64,000 nt of DNA from CAYFLR01 sp964343805 (GTDB lineage Bacteria; Bdellovibrionota_B; Oligoflexia; CAYFLR01): the NCBI GenBank assembly GCA_964343805.1, contig CAYFLR010000008.1, positions 62,001-126,000 on the forward strand. The letters are read 5' to 3'. This document shows positions 62,906-64,000 of the stretch, in pieces. The stretch's first letter is position 1. Every line of letters begins with the position of its first letter. A program made the translations under genes and the position numbers. The notes beneath the pieces are model-generated. The model did not search any database, had not been told where the DNA came from, and worked only from the letters and a program-made list of their open reading frames with translations.

Positions 62906-63006
62906 AAAATCTCCCTTCTAACCAATTAGGTGCGATTTTACTATATTCTATTCTCTCCTCGATAATTACAAGGGGAAGTTTCTAATGAGTGGGCAAGATT
63001 GACTTC

Positions 63007-64000
63007 TTAATTATTACTCAGATGATTAATGAGTAACTTTTTACAGCCTGCATCTAACTTTTCTCCTTCGGAGACAACTTTAGGGGTGATGGGAACAATT
63101 CGACCCATCTTTCTTAAAATGGAGGTAAAAGGAATGGTATTTATCCTTGGTTTTTGCATAACCTTTGAATCCCCTACTTTGCCTTCTCGTAAATGCACAA
63201 TACTTTCCACATCCAGTTCCCCTTTAGTTAAAGCATTTAACTGTTTTTCACCAGACCCCAGCATTAATATTCCCGAAAATCCAGCAAGATCGGCAAGACC
63301 ATAGAAGCTTTTCAATCTCTCTACTTCCTTTGAGGTGAGTGGTTTATTTGGATTTTTATCCACTAATACGATATTAATAAGAATTTGATGTTGGATCTTT
63401 TTTAAAGGAGCCAACTTATCTAACCGGTATTGGTAATAAGTATAGGCCTGTCTTCTTAATTCACTCCGCTCTACTTCAATATTCACCACTTCTCGACCGC
63501 CTTGGGCGTAATTGAATATGGCTTCAATTTCATTTTGGAAGGATTTTCTGGTGGGCACCCAATCCTTCTTTTTCTCTTTCTTTTGTTTTTCTTTATACTC
63601 ACCTATATCAAGACCGATTTTACTCTCTTCTAAGGGATCACTGATCATATAGGTTTTATCCACATGGGTTGATGAGAATTCGGCTTGTTGAATTAAGGGG
63701 CTTAATAATCTAATGGTTTCAAATCCCATATCTTTGGCTAAGAGATATCCATTATGGAAATTGGAAGTGAAATTGATCACCATGGTTTTGGGATTTAATT
63801 CCCGCAGTACATCTTGGATGGCATTAATATAGGGACCTGGAATGGCCTCAGCAATACCTCCATTTATATCAATGGTAATAATATATTTCCGTTGTTTTCT
63901 ATACTCCTTGGTGATGGCATCAGTGGTTTTCATGGGAGGAAGGTCTATCCTTTCAGACAGGGTGAATTGCTCCAGACCCTGGTGCTCATTGAATTTAACC
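63007..64000 (-). CDS. Hypothetical protein, 5' end outside window
   Basis: The frame stays open from 63933 to the right window edge ('SERIDLPPMKTTDAI' continues upstream), so the ATG at 63933 is probably internal. About 330 residues are visible; no signal peptide in the visible part. Features: 'RKQRKYIITIDINGGIAEAI', a central Lys/Glu-rich helix, 'RQAYTYYQYRLDKL' and a C-terminal Lys-rich part. I do not recognise the family. Confidence 0.6.
   Translation of the reverse strand, partial: VKFNEHQGLEQFTLSERIDLPPMKTTDAITKEYRKQRKYIITIDINGGIAEAIPGPYINAIQDVLRELNPKTMVINFTSNFHNGYLLAKDMGFETIRLLSPLIQQAEFSSTHVDKTYMISDPLEESKIGLDIGEYKEKQKKEKKKDWVPTRKSFQNEIEAIFNYAQGGREVVNIEVERSELRRQAYTYYQYRLDKLAPLKKIQHQILINIVLVDKNPNKPLTSKEVERLKSFYGLADLAGFSGILMLGSGEKQLNALTKGELDVESIVHLREGKVGDSKVMQKPRINTIPFTSILRKMGRIVPITPKVVSEGEKLDAGCKKLLINHLSNN

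Noticed and set aside
1..64000. Prophage, integron or other large mobile element
   Set aside because: Only two Y1/RAYT-type transposase genes (one dead) and short repeats were found; no integrase, phage structural genes or terminal repeats.

Overview
The window is AT-rich, densely coding DNA from a Gram-negative bacterium. It carries the C-terminal part of an LptD-type outer-membrane protein, Pal, and no fewer than 18 proteins with a lipoprotein signal peptide. Two-component and chemotaxis-type proteins, PEGA-like, CARDB-like and Carboxypeptidase-regulatory-like domains, a surface protein with a possible C-terminal sorting tail, and many secreted hydrolases fit a member of the Bdellovibrionota (Bdellovibrio/Bacteriovorax-like). 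This placement is inferred from gene content; no rRNA or tRNA gene was seen. The sequence is a draft scaffold: 10-base N gaps at 9950, 10997, 47147, 48961, 54205 and 55882, and a 154-base gap at 62076. Several apparent frameshifts lie in or next to A runs.

Layout. 1-5250: lptD end, a two-TM HAMP-like protein, a secreted protein ending in a helix-turn-helix, a DEAD-box helicase, pal and queC. 5250-9720: an AGAC-type repeat, an M23-like/peptidoglycan-binding lipoprotein, a decayed REP-associated (Y1) transposase with a REP-like motif, and a Thr/Pro-rich lipoprotein. 9940-15660: birA, a barrel-like protein, a frameshifted surface lipoprotein with Kazal-like repeats, cutA and an acyltransferase. 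15770-25190: a degenerate transglutaminase-elicitor-like lipoprotein, psuG, a CheZ-like/pseudo-receiver-TPR pair, a CheY-like regulator, a PEGA-like lipoprotein and smpB. 25400-36650: large lipoproteins (including a C-terminal beta-propeller family member), a histidine-kinase remnant, an SRPBCC-GyrI fusion, arsJ, a lytic transglycosylase and a CARDB-like lipoprotein. 36738-44500: a DCAD-type lipoprotein, a metallophosphoesterase, a three-gene operon with a secreted amidoligase-like protein, and a transglutaminase-elicitor-like lipoprotein with intact catalytic residues. 44500-52500: STAS protein, SecDF-P1-head pseudogene, hybrid kinase lacking its phospho-histidine, cca, an NtrC-type regulator and a KfrA-like coiled-coil DNA binder. 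52760-64000: beta-helix lipoprotein, papain-family protease, acid-phosphatase-like lipoprotein, intact Y1/REP-type transposase, metzincin-type protease, PHB-depolymerase-family esterase, an M23 peptidase and one partial gene.

The common theme is the cell envelope and what lies beyond it. The window encodes peptidoglycan enzymes (M23 x2, SLT), proteases (papain, metzincin), transglutaminase-like enzymes, an esterase, phosphatases and possible protease-inhibitor domains, most of them exported lipoproteins with no Asp at +2. This suggests an outer-membrane or surface arsenal suited to attacking other cells or biopolymers. The best candidates for undescribed biology are the exported amidoligase-like operon (40105-42475), the paired active/degenerate transglutaminase-elicitor-like lipoproteins, the exported helix-turn-helix protein, and the Kazal-like surface lipoprotein.
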